From: CAYWVO01 sp964461835
Lineage (GTDB): Bacteria > Zixibacteria > MSB-5A5 > WJJR01 > JAJRUJ01
DNA: 64,000 nt
NCBI GenBank assembly: GCA_964461835.1
Contig: CAYWVO010000007.1
Span: forward strand, 18,848 to 82,847
Reading direction: 5' to 3'
In this document: piece by piece, positions 18,339 through 27,893 of the stretch
How positions within the stretch are numbered: position 1 is the first letter of the stretch
Layout: each line of letters starts with the position of its first letter
Position numbers and translations under genes: made by a program
The notes under the pieces: generated by a model
Seen by the model: the letters and a program-made list of their open reading frames with translations, nothing else
Told to the model about the DNA's origin: nothing
The model's database searches: none

Positions 18339-20147
18339 CTACCTCGCCGGCTCGGTAAATTTATCCACGTCCAGCAAAATGCGGTCCAGCGCCGACTGCC
18401 AGAAGTCTTCAGTAGTAAGATCAACATCGAGATATTCCTGCGCCAACTCCTCGGTTTCGCGGCGGCCGGTGTCCTGCAGGAGACGTTTGTAGTCCTCAGC
18501 AAACGCCGTGCCCTCCGCTTTGGCCCGCGCATAGATACCGTTGGAAAACAAATATCCGTAGGTGTACGGAAAATTGTAAAACGGCGCGTAGGTCAAAAAG
18601 AAATGCAGCTTGGTCGCCCAGAACAGTTCATGCAATCCGTCCGGATCAAGCAGGTCGCCAAACGCCTGCCGCTGCGCGTCCAGCATCAGCTCACTCAGTT
18701 CGTCGACACCCACAACTCCCGCGCGCCGTCGCTCGTAAAACGAACATTCAAAAATATACCGAGCGTGGATATTACACATGAACGCCAGTGCGTTGTTCAA
18801 TTTCTGGTTCAAAAGCATCAGCTTGGTCTCGGTGTCATCCGCCTGGTCCAGCGCCGCGTCGGCGACCAGCAGTTCATTGAAAGTGGACGCGGCCTCCGCT
18901 ACGTTCAATGTATATCGCGACGCGTAATAGGCATTCTCCCGCAAAGCCCAGCTATGCCAGGCGTGACCGAGTTCATGCGCCAACACCCGCAGGCCGTTGT
19001 AATTTTCGGAGTAGGTCATAAAGATGCGGCTTTCGCGGATATCGCCAAAGTTGGTACAGTAGCCACCGGCGCGTTTGCCGGGACGATCTTCTGCTTCCAC
19101 CCAGCGCTGATCCAACGCCATCTGCGAAAAATCCGCCATCTCCGGAGAAAACGATCGCAGGTTCTCGACAATAAATCCCGCGGCGTCGGCAAAGGTGAAC
19201 GTCTCATCACTCTTGCCGACCGGGGCGGATTGATCGAACCACATAAAACGCTCTAGCCCCAGCAATCGCTTTTTTGCCTCGATAAACGGTTTCAGGCGGG
19301 ACACATTGCGCGACACCGCCTGCCACATCGCATCCAGCGTTTCCTGTTTCGTACGGCACAGCAAGAGCGGCTCTTTCAAAAACGAGCTCCAGTTCCGCCG
19401 CTGATAAACCGACAAGCGGAAGCCCGCCAGTGAATTCAACCCGGTGGCGGCCGTCTGGAGCGCCGGTCGCCACATCTCGTTCACCGTTTCGAACGCCTGC
19501 CGGCGAATGTCGCGGTTGGGATTACCGAGTTGATTGGAAATTTGACCGAACGAAAGGGTCTTCGTCTCCCCCTTCTCGTCGGTAAACTCGGCCCGGAGGT
19601 CTCCGGAGAGTTTTTCATACAAACGGTTCCAGGCATGATACCCATCCACCGCCAGGTCGTTGATCAACGACTCCTGTTCGGCCGGCAATTTGTCCCGTGC
19701 GATATTTCGTTTTTCATCCAGGAAAAATCGCAGCGGCTTCATCTCATCAATTTCAAATAAGATTTCCCAGGCGTCATCCGTTTGCTTCGCGGCCAGCGAT
19801 TCGAAAGCGGTCATAATATTTTGATAGCGGGCGTTAGCCGTTTGAATGTCCGCCTCGTTCTTCTGTGCGTCGGTATCGTCAACATCCTGACTGACCAAAC
19901 AATGCACGAACGCATGCGCCCGGTGAAGCTGTTCACTGACCCGCTGTAATTTCAGCACAAAGTCAGACCAGGCCGGGGCGGTGGAGCTGGTGATCGTCTC
20001 CGGCAATTGGGGAGCCTCCGCCTCTAATGACGTCAGATCGCTCTTTACTTGCTTTTTGAAATCTACGAATTCGGGAGAATCACTCTTACCGGGGAAGATA
20101 GGGCTTAAGTCCCACGTGGGGGCGGATGATTGCGTTATTTCCGTCAT
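18339..20147 (-). CDS. pepF: oligoendopeptidase F (M3B), 602 aa
   Basis: Zinc metallopeptidase that cuts short peptides in the cytoplasm. The zinc motif is HELGH in RVLAHELGHAWHSWAL (about residue 380), with the third ligand in NVAEAASTFNELL. The N-terminal helical M3 region (TWDLSPIFPG) and the M3B layout are complete, and length fits the family (about 600). It starts 121 bp downstream of the lptB stop on the same strand. The 3' end faces the repeat-bearing spacer. Confidence 0.96.
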   Translation of the reverse strand: MTEITQSSAPTWDLSPIFPGKSDSPEFVDFKKQVKSDLTSLEAEAPQLPETITSSTAPAWSDFVLKLQRVSEQLHRAHAFVHCLVSQDVDDTDAQKNEADIQTANARYQNIMTAFESLAAKQTDDAWEILFEIDEMKPLRFFLDEKRNIARDKLPAEQESLINDLAVDGYHAWNRLYEKLSGDLRAEFTDEKGETKTLSFGQISNQLGNPNRDIRRQAFETVNEMWRPALQTAATGLNSLAGFRLSVYQRRNWSSFLKEPLLLCRTKQETLDAMWQAVSRNVSRLKPFIEAKKRLLGLERFMWFDQSAPVGKSDETFTFADAAGFIVENLRSFSPEMADFSQMALDQRWVEAEDRPGKRAGGYCTNFGDIRESRIFMTYSENYNGLRVLAHELGHAWHSWALRENAYYASRYTLNVAEAASTFNELLVADAALDQADDTETKLMLLNQKLNNALAFMCNIHARYIFECSFYERRRAGVVGVDELSELMLDAQRQAFGDLLDPDGLHELFWATKLHFFLTYAPFYNFPYTYGYLFSNGIYARAKAEGTAFAEDYKRLLQDTGRRETEELAQEYLDVDLTTEDFWQSALDRILLDVDKFTEPAR

Positions 20148-20268
20148 AGGCCTGATCCTTTTTGCTTATGCAGTCAATACGTCTCTTCAATCAGTTGCGG
20201 GCAGGAAGATACATAACCAGCGCTGATCTGTCAGCTAGCTGGGCGTCATTTTCCGGGAAAATTCGAGG

Positions 20269-21024
20269 TCAGAGCCGGAATTTTTCACCGAGATACACCC
20301 GGCGGGCATTGGGGTCGTTGGCGAGAAACTCCGAGGTCCCGGACGTCAGAATTTGCCCGTCGCACATGATATACGCCCGATCGGTAATAGAGAGAGTCTC
20401 CCGCACGTTGTGGTCAGTAATCAGAATCCCCAACCCACGTTCCTGCAAGCGGGCGATTATGGTTTGAATATCCTCAACGGCAATTGGATCAATGCCGGCG
20501 AATGGTTCATCCAGCAGCATGAATTGTGGTTCGGTCACCAGCGCGCGGGCAATTTCCACTCGACGCCGTTCCCCCCCGGACAGTTGATACCCATACTGAC
20601 CGGCAATGTGCTCGATGTTCAAATCGGCCAGCAATTGCGCCTGGCGTTCGCTGCGCTGTTCCCGTGAGACTCCTTGCATTTCCAGAATAGCGGTGATATT
20701 GTCGGCGACGGTCATCCGCCGGAACACCGAGGCTTCCTGCGGCAGGTATCCGATACCTAGTCGGGCGCGTCGGTACATCGGGAGTGAAGTAATATCCCGA
20801 TTATTAAGGGTTACCTGCCCGCCTTCCGGCCGGATAAACCCGGTGATCATATAGAAGGTCGTAGTCTTCCCCGCGCCGTTCGGGCCCAGTAAGCCCACGA
20901 TTTCCCCTGCTTTGACCTCGATGGAGACTTGGTCAACTACGCGACGGCGACGATATATCTTTACCAAGTTGCTGGTGGAGAGCCGCCTGCCGTTAGCGCT
21001 GTTATCTGCTGCCGTCTCGGACAT
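20269..21024 (-). CDS. lptB: LPS export ABC transporter ATPase LptB, 251 aa
   Basis: ATPase that powers lipopolysaccharide extraction from the inner membrane with LptFG. Walker A GPNGAGKTT, Q-loop in LPQEASVFRRMTV, signature LSGGERRRVEIARAL, Walker B with FMLLDEPFAGIDP, and H-loop in LGILITDHNVRET. The IGYLPQEASVFR and FAGIDPIAV segments are typical of LptB rather than amino-acid transport ATPases. I chose the ATG at 21024 over the GTG at 21033. It is good evidence for an LPS-type outer membrane. No lptA, lptC or lptFG is adjacent. Confidence 0.94.
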   Translation of the reverse strand: MSETAADNSANGRRLSTSNLVKIYRRRRVVDQVSIEVKAGEIVGLLGPNGAGKTTTFYMITGFIRPEGGQVTLNNRDITSLPMYRRARLGIGYLPQEASVFRRMTVADNITAILEMQGVSREQRSERQAQLLADLNIEHIAGQYGYQLSGGERRRVEIARALVTEPQFMLLDEPFAGIDPIAVEDIQTIIARLQERGLGILITDHNVRETLSITDRAYIMCDGQILTSGTSEFLANDPNARRVYLGEKFRL

Positions 21025-21158
21025 ATTCGTCACATCCCGCTGTTGTCGGTAGATAATATTCTACGACACCCAGAAAACAAATCCAAAAATCGACTGAAAC
21101 GTCGTATAGAATATGTTCACCCGATCTAACGCCAGGGCGACGGGAGCCGTGTTTTGCT

Positions 21159-21497
21159 ATGGAATATGAAGAAATAAAAGAAAAGGCACCAGATACTTTT
21201 CAAGCCCATTCGGCGCAATATCGCGACAGCCTGGCCATGAAACGCACGCGTTTGGCCAATGACCGGACCTTTCTCGCCTACCAGCGCACCGCTCTCACGC
21301 TTTTTATCGCGGGGATTTCGTTTATACGGTTTTTCGATAATCTCATCATTGAGATCATCGGCTGGATCTTCCTGCCCCTGGGCATCGTCACCATCGTCCT
21401 GGGAATCAGACGCTACATTCGCATCCGCAACCGGATCCATAAGTTCGGTGGCTACCCGGAGTTGAAGCGACCTCCTGTCAATCAGCAGTCGGATTGA
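21159..21497 (+). CDS. DUF202 membrane protein, 112 aa
   Basis: Small inner-membrane protein of the DUF202 (YidH) type: the conserved RLANDRTFLAYQRTALTLFIAG segment runs into the first helix, a second helix follows (IIGWIFLPLGIVTIVLGI), and the tail is basic. Function unknown. It stands alone, divergent from lptB, 114 bp before the glycosyltransferase start. Confidence 0.85.
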   Translation: MEYEEIKEKAPDTFQAHSAQYRDSLAMKRTRLANDRTFLAYQRTALTLFIAGISFIRFFDNLIIEIIGWIFLPLGIVTIVLGIRRYIRIRNRIHKFGGYPELKRPPVNQQSD

Positions 21498-21611
21498 CTC
21501 CCAGCGAGTATGCGGCAAAAATCCACCGGGGACCTTGCGCAGCCCGCTGGCGTAAGTCCCACCCTTCACGTATCTTATCGAGGAAGGTATGTCGGGATAG
21601 TAGAGGATATT

Positions 21612-22691
21612 ATGACTGCTGATACCTCAAAATCAGTCCGTATTTTGGTATCTCGTTCCGATCGCATCGGGGACGTCATCCTTTCGTTGCCGGTCGCGCA
21701 GGCGCTAAAGCAATCTGCACTAGATTGCACGGTCGATTTTCTGGTACAGCCATTTCTCAAATCCCTGCTGGAGCAGCACCCTGACCTCGATACCGTGATT
21801 ACGTATGATGCCGAACGGGATGCCGAGACTGACTTGACCCCGCGGTTGAGGGACCGCTCGTACGATGTAGTCATCTGCCTGTACCCACGTCCCGCCCTAG
21901 CCAAGATATTCGCGCACGCCAGGATTCCGGTGCGGATTGGTACCTCGCGCCGCTTATATTCATTTCGGTTTACACATCGGGTGAACAATCACCGGCGCGG
22001 TAGCGGCCGCCATGAAAAAGATCTCAATCTCGATTTGCTGCGTCCGCTGGGCGTTGAGCCGGATTATTCCCTGGTTCCCACCCTGCCCGCACCCGGTAAG
22101 GCCCAACAAGATGTGCTGGAGACTAATCTGCCGGCGGAATATTGTGTCATCCATCCCGGTGACGGTGGATCTGCCCTGAACTGGCCGCTCGCCCGTTACC
22201 GTGAACTGGCCGGATCACTTATCGACGCCGGATATCACGTCATCATCACCGGTGTGCAGGCAGAAAGAGAGCGTCATCTCCAGGTTTTCGGTGACCTGAT
22301 CGCGGATGACTGTATTTACAGCGGCAAGACCTCGCTCACCAGCCTGGCTGCCCTGCTGGCGGGAGCAACACTCTTCATCGGCGGCTCGACCGGCCCGTTG
22401 CATATTGCGGCCGCGGTCGGGACACCGGTAATCGGGCTTTACGGGCCTATTTATTCGACAACACCGGATCGGTGGGGGCCGTGCGGCGATGGACATCGAG
22501 TCTTCACTCCCGATGTCCCGGTCTGTCGGTGTAAGGTCGGTCGATGCAAAATGGGAAATTGTCTTGAACGTGTCCCCGTAGAAACTTTAAGGGAGGCGTG
22601 TTTGGACGTTTTGGCACGCGGCACGGAGGGCCGGACAAATGATTCTCCCCTGACAACCGATCTAGGAGCTAGGGGGCGGATACAGTCGTGA
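21612..22691 (+). CDS. glycosyltransferase family 9 (heptosyltransferase-like), 359 aa
   Basis: Probably adds a sugar to LPS core. The start is the ATG at 21612 with GAGGA 4-5 bp upstream; it places SVRILVSRSDRIGDVILSLP at the N-terminus, as in heptosyltransferases. The C-terminal nucleotide-sugar domain has VIHPGDGGSALNWPL and GGSTGPLHIAAAVGTPVIGL. The last 50 residues include a Cys-rich loop (CRCKVGRCKMGNC) seen in some GT9 proteins. It overlaps relA/spoT by 4 bp (GTGA). Confidence 0.9.
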   Translation: MTADTSKSVRILVSRSDRIGDVILSLPVAQALKQSALDCTVDFLVQPFLKSLLEQHPDLDTVITYDAERDAETDLTPRLRDRSYDVVICLYPRPALAKIFAHARIPVRIGTSRRLYSFRFTHRVNNHRRGSGRHEKDLNLDLLRPLGVEPDYSLVPTLPAPGKAQQDVLETNLPAEYCVIHPGDGGSALNWPLARYRELAGSLIDAGYHVIITGVQAERERHLQVFGDLIADDCIYSGKTSLTSLAALLAGATLFIGGSTGPLHIAAAVGTPVIGLYGPIYSTTPDRWGPCGDGHRVFTPDVPVCRCKVGRCKMGNCLERVPVETLREACLDVLARGTEGRTNDSPLTTDLGARGRIQS

Positions 22692-24883
22692 CACCCAACA
22701 CCAAGAGCAAGCCCTATATGAACCTGGCAGAATTTGTGATACGAATCGAGGCGTTGAACGCCAATGTGGATATTCCGCTTCTGCGCAAGGCGTACGAGTT
22801 CTCTGAGGGTGCTCACCACGGTCAAAAGCGGGCCTCCGCAGAGCCATTCCTCAACCATTGCATCGAGACCGCCCTCATTCTCGCCGAGCAACACCTCGAC
22901 ACCGCCACCCTGGCCGCCGGGTTAATTCACGACGTGGTAGAGGATACCCGCTACTCGATTGAAGCAATCAACGCCGAATTCGGCGAAGAAATCGCCCTGC
23001 TGGTGAACGGGGTCACCAAAATGGAAGATGTCGAATTCAAAAGCCAGGCGGAGGAGCAGGTGTTGTATTTCCGTAAGATGCTGCTTTCGATGGCTGACGA
23101 CATCCGGGTGATTATTATCAAACTCGCCGACCGGCTGCACAATATGCGAACGTTGGAATACCTGCCGGCCAAAAAACAAAGACCAATTGCCCTGGAGACC
23201 CGCGAGGTGTATGCGCCGCTGGCCCACCGCTTCGGCATGGCCCGGATTAAGTGGGAACTGGAAGACCTGGCCTTGAAATATCTCGACCCACAAGTCTACA
23301 ATGAATTGGTCGAGAAGATTGCCGAATCGCGGAAAGAACGTGAGGGCTATATCAAAGAAATCGTTAAGCCCCTTAAGGTACGGCTATCCCGCGAGGGTAT
23401 TGAGCCCAACATCACCGGCCGGGCGAAGCATTTCGACTCGATCTACCGCAAAATGAAGAAACGGCAGAAGCCGTTCGAGGATATTTACGATCTGCTGGCA
23501 ATTCGTATTCTGACTAATACGGAACGTGAATGCTACCATGCCCTCGGGGTCGTACATGCTCTGTGGACACCCGTGGGGGATCGATTCCATGACTATATCG
23601 CCACGCCAAAAACGAATATGTATCAATCGCTGCATACCACGGTGATTGGGCCGCGCGGCCGGACGGTGGAGATCCAAATTCGCACCCACGAGATGCACCG
23701 CACCGCCGAATACGGTATTGCCTCTCACTGGCTCTATAAGGAGGGACGGCAGGCGGCGGACGAGGCGGATAAGCGATTCGCCTGGTTGCGTGAGGTCCTG
23801 GAATGGCAGAAGGAGGCGGATTCACCCGCAGAGTTTCTCGATTTCTTCAAAAATGATCTCTTTCGGGAGGAGATTTATGTCTTTACCCCCCACGGCGAAC
23901 TCAAGCCATTGCCGCGAGGAGCGACGCCCATCGATTTTGCGTTCGCAGTCCACACCGAAGTCGGCTATTGCTGCGTTGGCGCTAAAGTCAACGGTCGAAT
24001 CGTCCCGCTGAATTCAAAGCTGAATAACGGCGACGAGGTGCAGATTCTGACTGCCTCCCAGCCGCGAGTGTCGCGCGACTGGCTCAGTAATGTCAAAACG
24101 ACCAAAGCACGGTCAAAAATCCGGCTCTTTCTTAAGCGTGCCCGGTTCGAGGAATCTGTCCGGCTGGGTCGGGAATTGCTGCAACGGGAGCTGAAAAAGC
24201 GGCGGATGGCTTCACTCAGCGATAGCGATCTCGACGATCTGGCAATGGCGTTGTCCTATACCGACCACCAAGCGATGCTGGCTGGGATCGGGGACGGTAC
24301 CTTATCGCTGGGACAGATCTTCGGTAAGTTAATTCCCCCCAAGGAAAAGGAAACCCCGGCCTTCGACGGAACCGAATTCATCGAACGAGCGCGGGGGACC
24401 AGCGGAATTCGGATTCAAAACCTCGACCAAATGATGTTCCGGTTTGCCAAATGCTGCCAACCGGTTCCCGGGGAACGGATTATCGGGTATATCACGCGCG
24501 GCCGCGGAATCTCAGTGCACCGGGTCGATTGCCCCAACGCATTGGCCCTGGATAGCGATCCGGACCGGAAAGTCGAAGTACAGTGGGATGTGGAACCCTC
24601 ACAATCATTCCTCGTCCAGCTTTCGTTAGTCTTGGAGAACCGGGGCAAGATCCTGTCGGATATCTCGAATGCCATTAGTGAGCTCGATACCAACATTCGA
24701 CTGGCCGAGATTGACGGTAATGGGCAGTCCGCCACCGGTCGATTTGTCGTGGAAATTCGGAACCTGAACCATTTACGGCGTGTGCAAAATAAGATCAAGG
24801 CCGTGCGCGGTGTCATCTCGGTAGAGCGTTCACGGGGACTCGATTCGGATTTATTCCAAGAAAGACCGTCTTCCAGGGAATAA
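22688..24883 (+). CDS. rel: bifunctional (p)ppGpp synthetase/hydrolase RelA/SpoT, 731 aa
   Basis: Makes and degrades the stringent-response alarmone. HD hydrolase domain (residues about 30-180) with its catalytic HD in LIHDVVEDTRYS, so hydrolysis is probably active. Synthetase domain (about 230-340) has DLLAIRI, YQSLHTTVIGP and VEIQIRTHEMHR. TGS domain near 390-450 (FTPHGELKPLPRGATPIDFA), a zinc-finger-like/helical part with CCQPVPGERIIGYITRGRG, and a C-terminal ACT domain. The full domain set of long RSH proteins is present. The GTG start at 22688 overlaps the GT9 stop; an ATG at 22718 is possible. Confidence 0.95.
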   Translation: MTPNTKSKPYMNLAEFVIRIEALNANVDIPLLRKAYEFSEGAHHGQKRASAEPFLNHCIETALILAEQHLDTATLAAGLIHDVVEDTRYSIEAINAEFGEEIALLVNGVTKMEDVEFKSQAEEQVLYFRKMLLSMADDIRVIIIKLADRLHNMRTLEYLPAKKQRPIALETREVYAPLAHRFGMARIKWELEDLALKYLDPQVYNELVEKIAESRKEREGYIKEIVKPLKVRLSREGIEPNITGRAKHFDSIYRKMKKRQKPFEDIYDLLAIRILTNTERECYHALGVVHALWTPVGDRFHDYIATPKTNMYQSLHTTVIGPRGRTVEIQIRTHEMHRTAEYGIASHWLYKEGRQAADEADKRFAWLREVLEWQKEADSPAEFLDFFKNDLFREEIYVFTPHGELKPLPRGATPIDFAFAVHTEVGYCCVGAKVNGRIVPLNSKLNNGDEVQILTASQPRVSRDWLSNVKTTKARSKIRLFLKRARFEESVRLGRELLQRELKKRRMASLSDSDLDDLAMALSYTDHQAMLAGIGDGTLSLGQIFGKLIPPKEKETPAFDGTEFIERARGTSGIRIQNLDQMMFRFAKCCQPVPGERIIGYITRGRGISVHRVDCPNALALDSDPDRKVEVQWDVEPSQSFLVQLSLVLENRGKILSDISNAISELDTNIRLAEIDGNGQSATGRFVVEIRNLNHLRRVQNKIKAVRGVISVERSRGLDSDLFQERPSSRE

Positions 24884-25008
24884 TGCGGGACGGGAAGGGT
24901 GGTAAGGACGTGCAGACACTAAACCTCAGGCCGACGTACGATACATCACCCAGTCGCATGAAAGACACCCCAGTACGTCAGAGCGCTTGCCGGCCCCCGG
25001 GGATACAG

Positions 25009-27837
25009 ATGTTTCCGCACAGTCTCCGCTGGATGAAACACCTGGTCCTTATTACGCTCTTCACGCTTGCTGGGATCGCCGGGGGATTCAGCGATGCCGA
25101 CGCCCAGTATTACTTTGGCAAAAACAAAGTCCAATATACGGATTTTGAATGGCGGGTCATGGAAACCGAACATTTCCAAATTTATTTCTATGAATCCGAA
25201 CGTGATTTAGCCGAAATTGCCGCGCGATCAGCGGAAGATTCCTATCGGATGCTCGCCGATCGATTCAATCATCATATCCGTCGGCCCATTCCCCTCATCA
25301 TTTATAGCTCTTCCAATTATTTTTCTCAAACAAATGTCATCCCCAACTTGTTGCCGGAAAACGTGGGTGGGTTTACCGAGTTTTTCAAGGGACGGGTCGT
25401 GTTGCCGTTTCACGGTTCCTATGCCGATTTCGACCGCGTCCTCCGGCATGAGCTGGTGCACGTCTACCTGTCGTCCAAAATCCCGGAAATCCTGCGCGCC
25501 CATCGCAAGTTCAATTCTTCCCGGCCGCCGTTATGGCTGGAGGAAGGACTGGCCGAATATTTCTCTGGCGACTGGGGCTCGGAAGCCGAGATGGTACTCA
25601 GCGACATGATCCTCTCCAACCGGTTCTTCAACGTCGATCAGATTGGCGCGATCAACGGCACCTACTTGATGTATAAAGAAGGCGAGTCGTTTTGCCATTT
25701 CATCGCCGAAAAATATGGCCCGGAATCCCTGCTGCGCCTGCTGGAAAACTGGTGGGTCTCCTCGGATTTCGATGAGATCGTCGAATTCACCTTCGGCAAG
25801 TCGTTGCAACAGCTCGGCGAGGAATGGGAATACTGGTTGAAAAAGAAATACTTCCCGACTTTTTCCGAAAAAGAGCTGCCCCGGCAGCACGCCACCGCGC
25901 TGACTAAACCCGGATACTCGTTGTCCCCCTCCCCGGTTACCCTGACTGTGGAAGACGGCACCGAGGAGGATTGGATCATCTTTCAAGGCAATAAACTCGG
26001 CTACGGCAGTATTTACATGATGCCGCTCCAAGGTGGCGAAAAACGTGAGATCGAGACATTGTTGAAAGGGGAACGCTCGCCCAAATTTGAATCATTGCAT
26101 CTCTTGCGGTCCGACCTTGACGTATCCCCGGAGGGAATGGTCGTCTTTGCGTCAAAGAACAAAGAACGCGACCGGTTGTATATCATGGACGCGCATACCC
26201 GCAAAGTGACCCAGGAATTCGACTTTCCCCACCTGGTGTTCATTTCATCACCGACCTGGTCACGCGACGGGTCGACGATTGTCTTCTCTGGCGCCGAGCG
26301 GGATGGTCGTGTCGATCTATATACCTTTAATATCGAGTCAGACACGAAACCAATCCGGCGGACCAATGACTTTTTTAATGATCTCGATCCGATATTTACT
26401 CCGGAAGGTGACGCGATCGTTTTTGCCTCCGATCGCGGTAAACACGGGGCCGCGGGATTTACCAATCTATTTCGCTACAATCTCGCCGATGGCGCCATCA
26501 CCGCGGTGACCTGCGGACGCCATCACGATCGGCAACCGTCGTTCTCGCCCGATGGTACTAAACTCATCTTCTCGTCGGATATCAGCGGGTTGCGAAACCT
26601 CCACGTACGCTACCCCAGCGGCCATATCGAACAATGGACCAACTATGCCTCCGCGGCATTCAACCCGCGATTTACGCCGGACGGTGAAACAGTAGTCTTC
26701 ACCGGCTACCAGGAACTGGGGATGCGGATTTATCGCCTAGACGTTCCGGACACGGCAATCACTGTCGACAAACCGCCGGTCTGTGCAGTCGCCAAAGACG
26801 AATGGAGTCCACCGCGGATCGACGGCAGTGACACTCACGGGGTGGCTCGATACACCCAAAAATTCTCCTTTGATATTGCTCAATCCGCGATCGCCTATGA
26901 TGCGGTTTACGGCACACTCGGCGGATTTCAGACCGCCCTGACCGATGTTTTGGGCAATAAACAGTATTTCTTTCTCCTATCGAATAACTCCGATACCAAG
27001 GAAGATTTCCTGACGAGTTTCAATGTCTCCGCGACGTATCTCGACCGAACGCATCGCGTCAATTATGGCTATGGCGTGTTTCACCTCTTCGATGATTATC
27101 TCGATCGTGTCGAAGGCTGGTACACAGAGAGACAGTACGGAGGCGTGGTGTATGTCGGATACCCACTTTCGAAATTCCGCCGCATTGAGTTCTCCGGGGT
27201 CGTCCGGCAATCCGACCGGGACTACCTGATTGACCGTCGTGACCGTGAGAGTCTCTTAAGTTCGGAATTTGTCTCCTTTGTCCACGATAACACAATCTGG
27301 GACTTAACCGGCCCAATTGACGGTGAACGCTTTCGCATATCTGTCGGCTTGACGCAGGACATTTCCAATTTTGAACATTTCAACCGCCAGGGATCGATCG
27401 ATGCCCGGAAATACTTCCGTCTCGGTAAGAACTCCTGCTTTGCGACCTGGGGCTTAATCCGGTCCTCCTCCGGCCGTGAACCGCAGCGGTGGTACCTCGG
27501 CGGGTCCTGGTCGTTGCGCGGATACCCCCGCCGCGCCTTTTATGGTCGCAATCTCCTGCTATTATCCAATGAGTTGCGTTTTCCCTTAATCGACAATTTG
27601 TTTATCAAGTTTCCGCTGGCGCGTCTCGGTTTCCAGGCGATTCGCGGAGCGATCTTCTTTGATGCGGGCAATGCCTGGGACGATGACTTCGGGCGGATGA
27701 AAGGCTCATTGGGGGTTGGCGCGCGGGTCAGCCTGGGATACATCATGGTACTGCGTTTCGACTTTGCCCGCCGAACCGATTTCAAGAAAATCGGCACCGA
27801 TACGAAATTCGACTTCTTCTTCGGGTGGAATTTTTGA
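25009..27837 (+). CDS. zinc metallopeptidase / TolB-like propeller / outer-membrane barrel fusion
   Basis: A large multidomain secreted protein. I prefer the ATG at 25009 (MFPHSLRW), with GGGGA upstream and a signal peptide ending after SDADAQ; the frame is open from 24883. Residues about 40-290 form a peptidase MA-like gluzincin with HELVH (147-151) and LEEGLAEYF (177-184), so it may be an active protease. Residues about 310-620 hold WD40/TolB-like repeats (WSRDGSTIVFSGA, FSPDGTKLIFSSD, FTPDGETVVFTG). The last 300 residues resemble an Omp85/BamA-type barrel and end in a C-terminal Phe (FDFFFGWNF), the usual barrel signal. A BamB-like lipoprotein follows at once. It may act in outer-membrane protein processing or assembly. 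Confidence 0.82.
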   Translation: MFPHSLRWMKHLVLITLFTLAGIAGGFSDADAQYYFGKNKVQYTDFEWRVMETEHFQIYFYESERDLAEIAARSAEDSYRMLADRFNHHIRRPIPLIIYSSSNYFSQTNVIPNLLPENVGGFTEFFKGRVVLPFHGSYADFDRVLRHELVHVYLSSKIPEILRAHRKFNSSRPPLWLEEGLAEYFSGDWGSEAEMVLSDMILSNRFFNVDQIGAINGTYLMYKEGESFCHFIAEKYGPESLLRLLENWWVSSDFDEIVEFTFGKSLQQLGEEWEYWLKKKYFPTFSEKELPRQHATALTKPGYSLSPSPVTLTVEDGTEEDWIIFQGNKLGYGSIYMMPLQGGEKREIETLLKGERSPKFESLHLLRSDLDVSPEGMVVFASKNKERDRLYIMDAHTRKVTQEFDFPHLVFISSPTWSRDGSTIVFSGAERDGRVDLYTFNIESDTKPIRRTNDFFNDLDPIFTPEGDAIVFASDRGKHGAAGFTNLFRYNLADGAITAVTCGRHHDRQPSFSPDGTKLIFSSDISGLRNLHVRYPSGHIEQWTNYASAAFNPRFTPDGETVVFTGYQELGMRIYRLDVPDTAITVDKPPVCAVAKDEWSPPRIDGSDTHGVARYTQKFSFDIAQSAIAYDAVYGTLGGFQTALTDVLGNKQYFFLLSNNSDTKEDFLTSFNVSATYLDRTHRVNYGYGVFHLFDDYLDRVEGWYTERQYGGVVYVGYPLSKFRRIEFSGVVRQSDRDYLIDRRDRESLLSSEFVSFVHDNTIWDLTGPIDGERFRISVGLTQDISNFEHFNRQGSIDARKYFRLGKNSCFATWGLIRSSSGREPQRWYLGGSWSLRGYPRRAFYGRNLLLLSNELRFPLIDNLFIKFPLARLGFQAIRGAIFFDAGNAWDDDFGRMKGSLGVGARVSLGYIMVLRFDFARRTDFKKIGTDTKFDFFFGWNF

Positions 27838-27893
27838 CCGTGGCAAACAGGACAACTCAGGACGATCGCCCGACGGGCGAGAGACGACTTGAT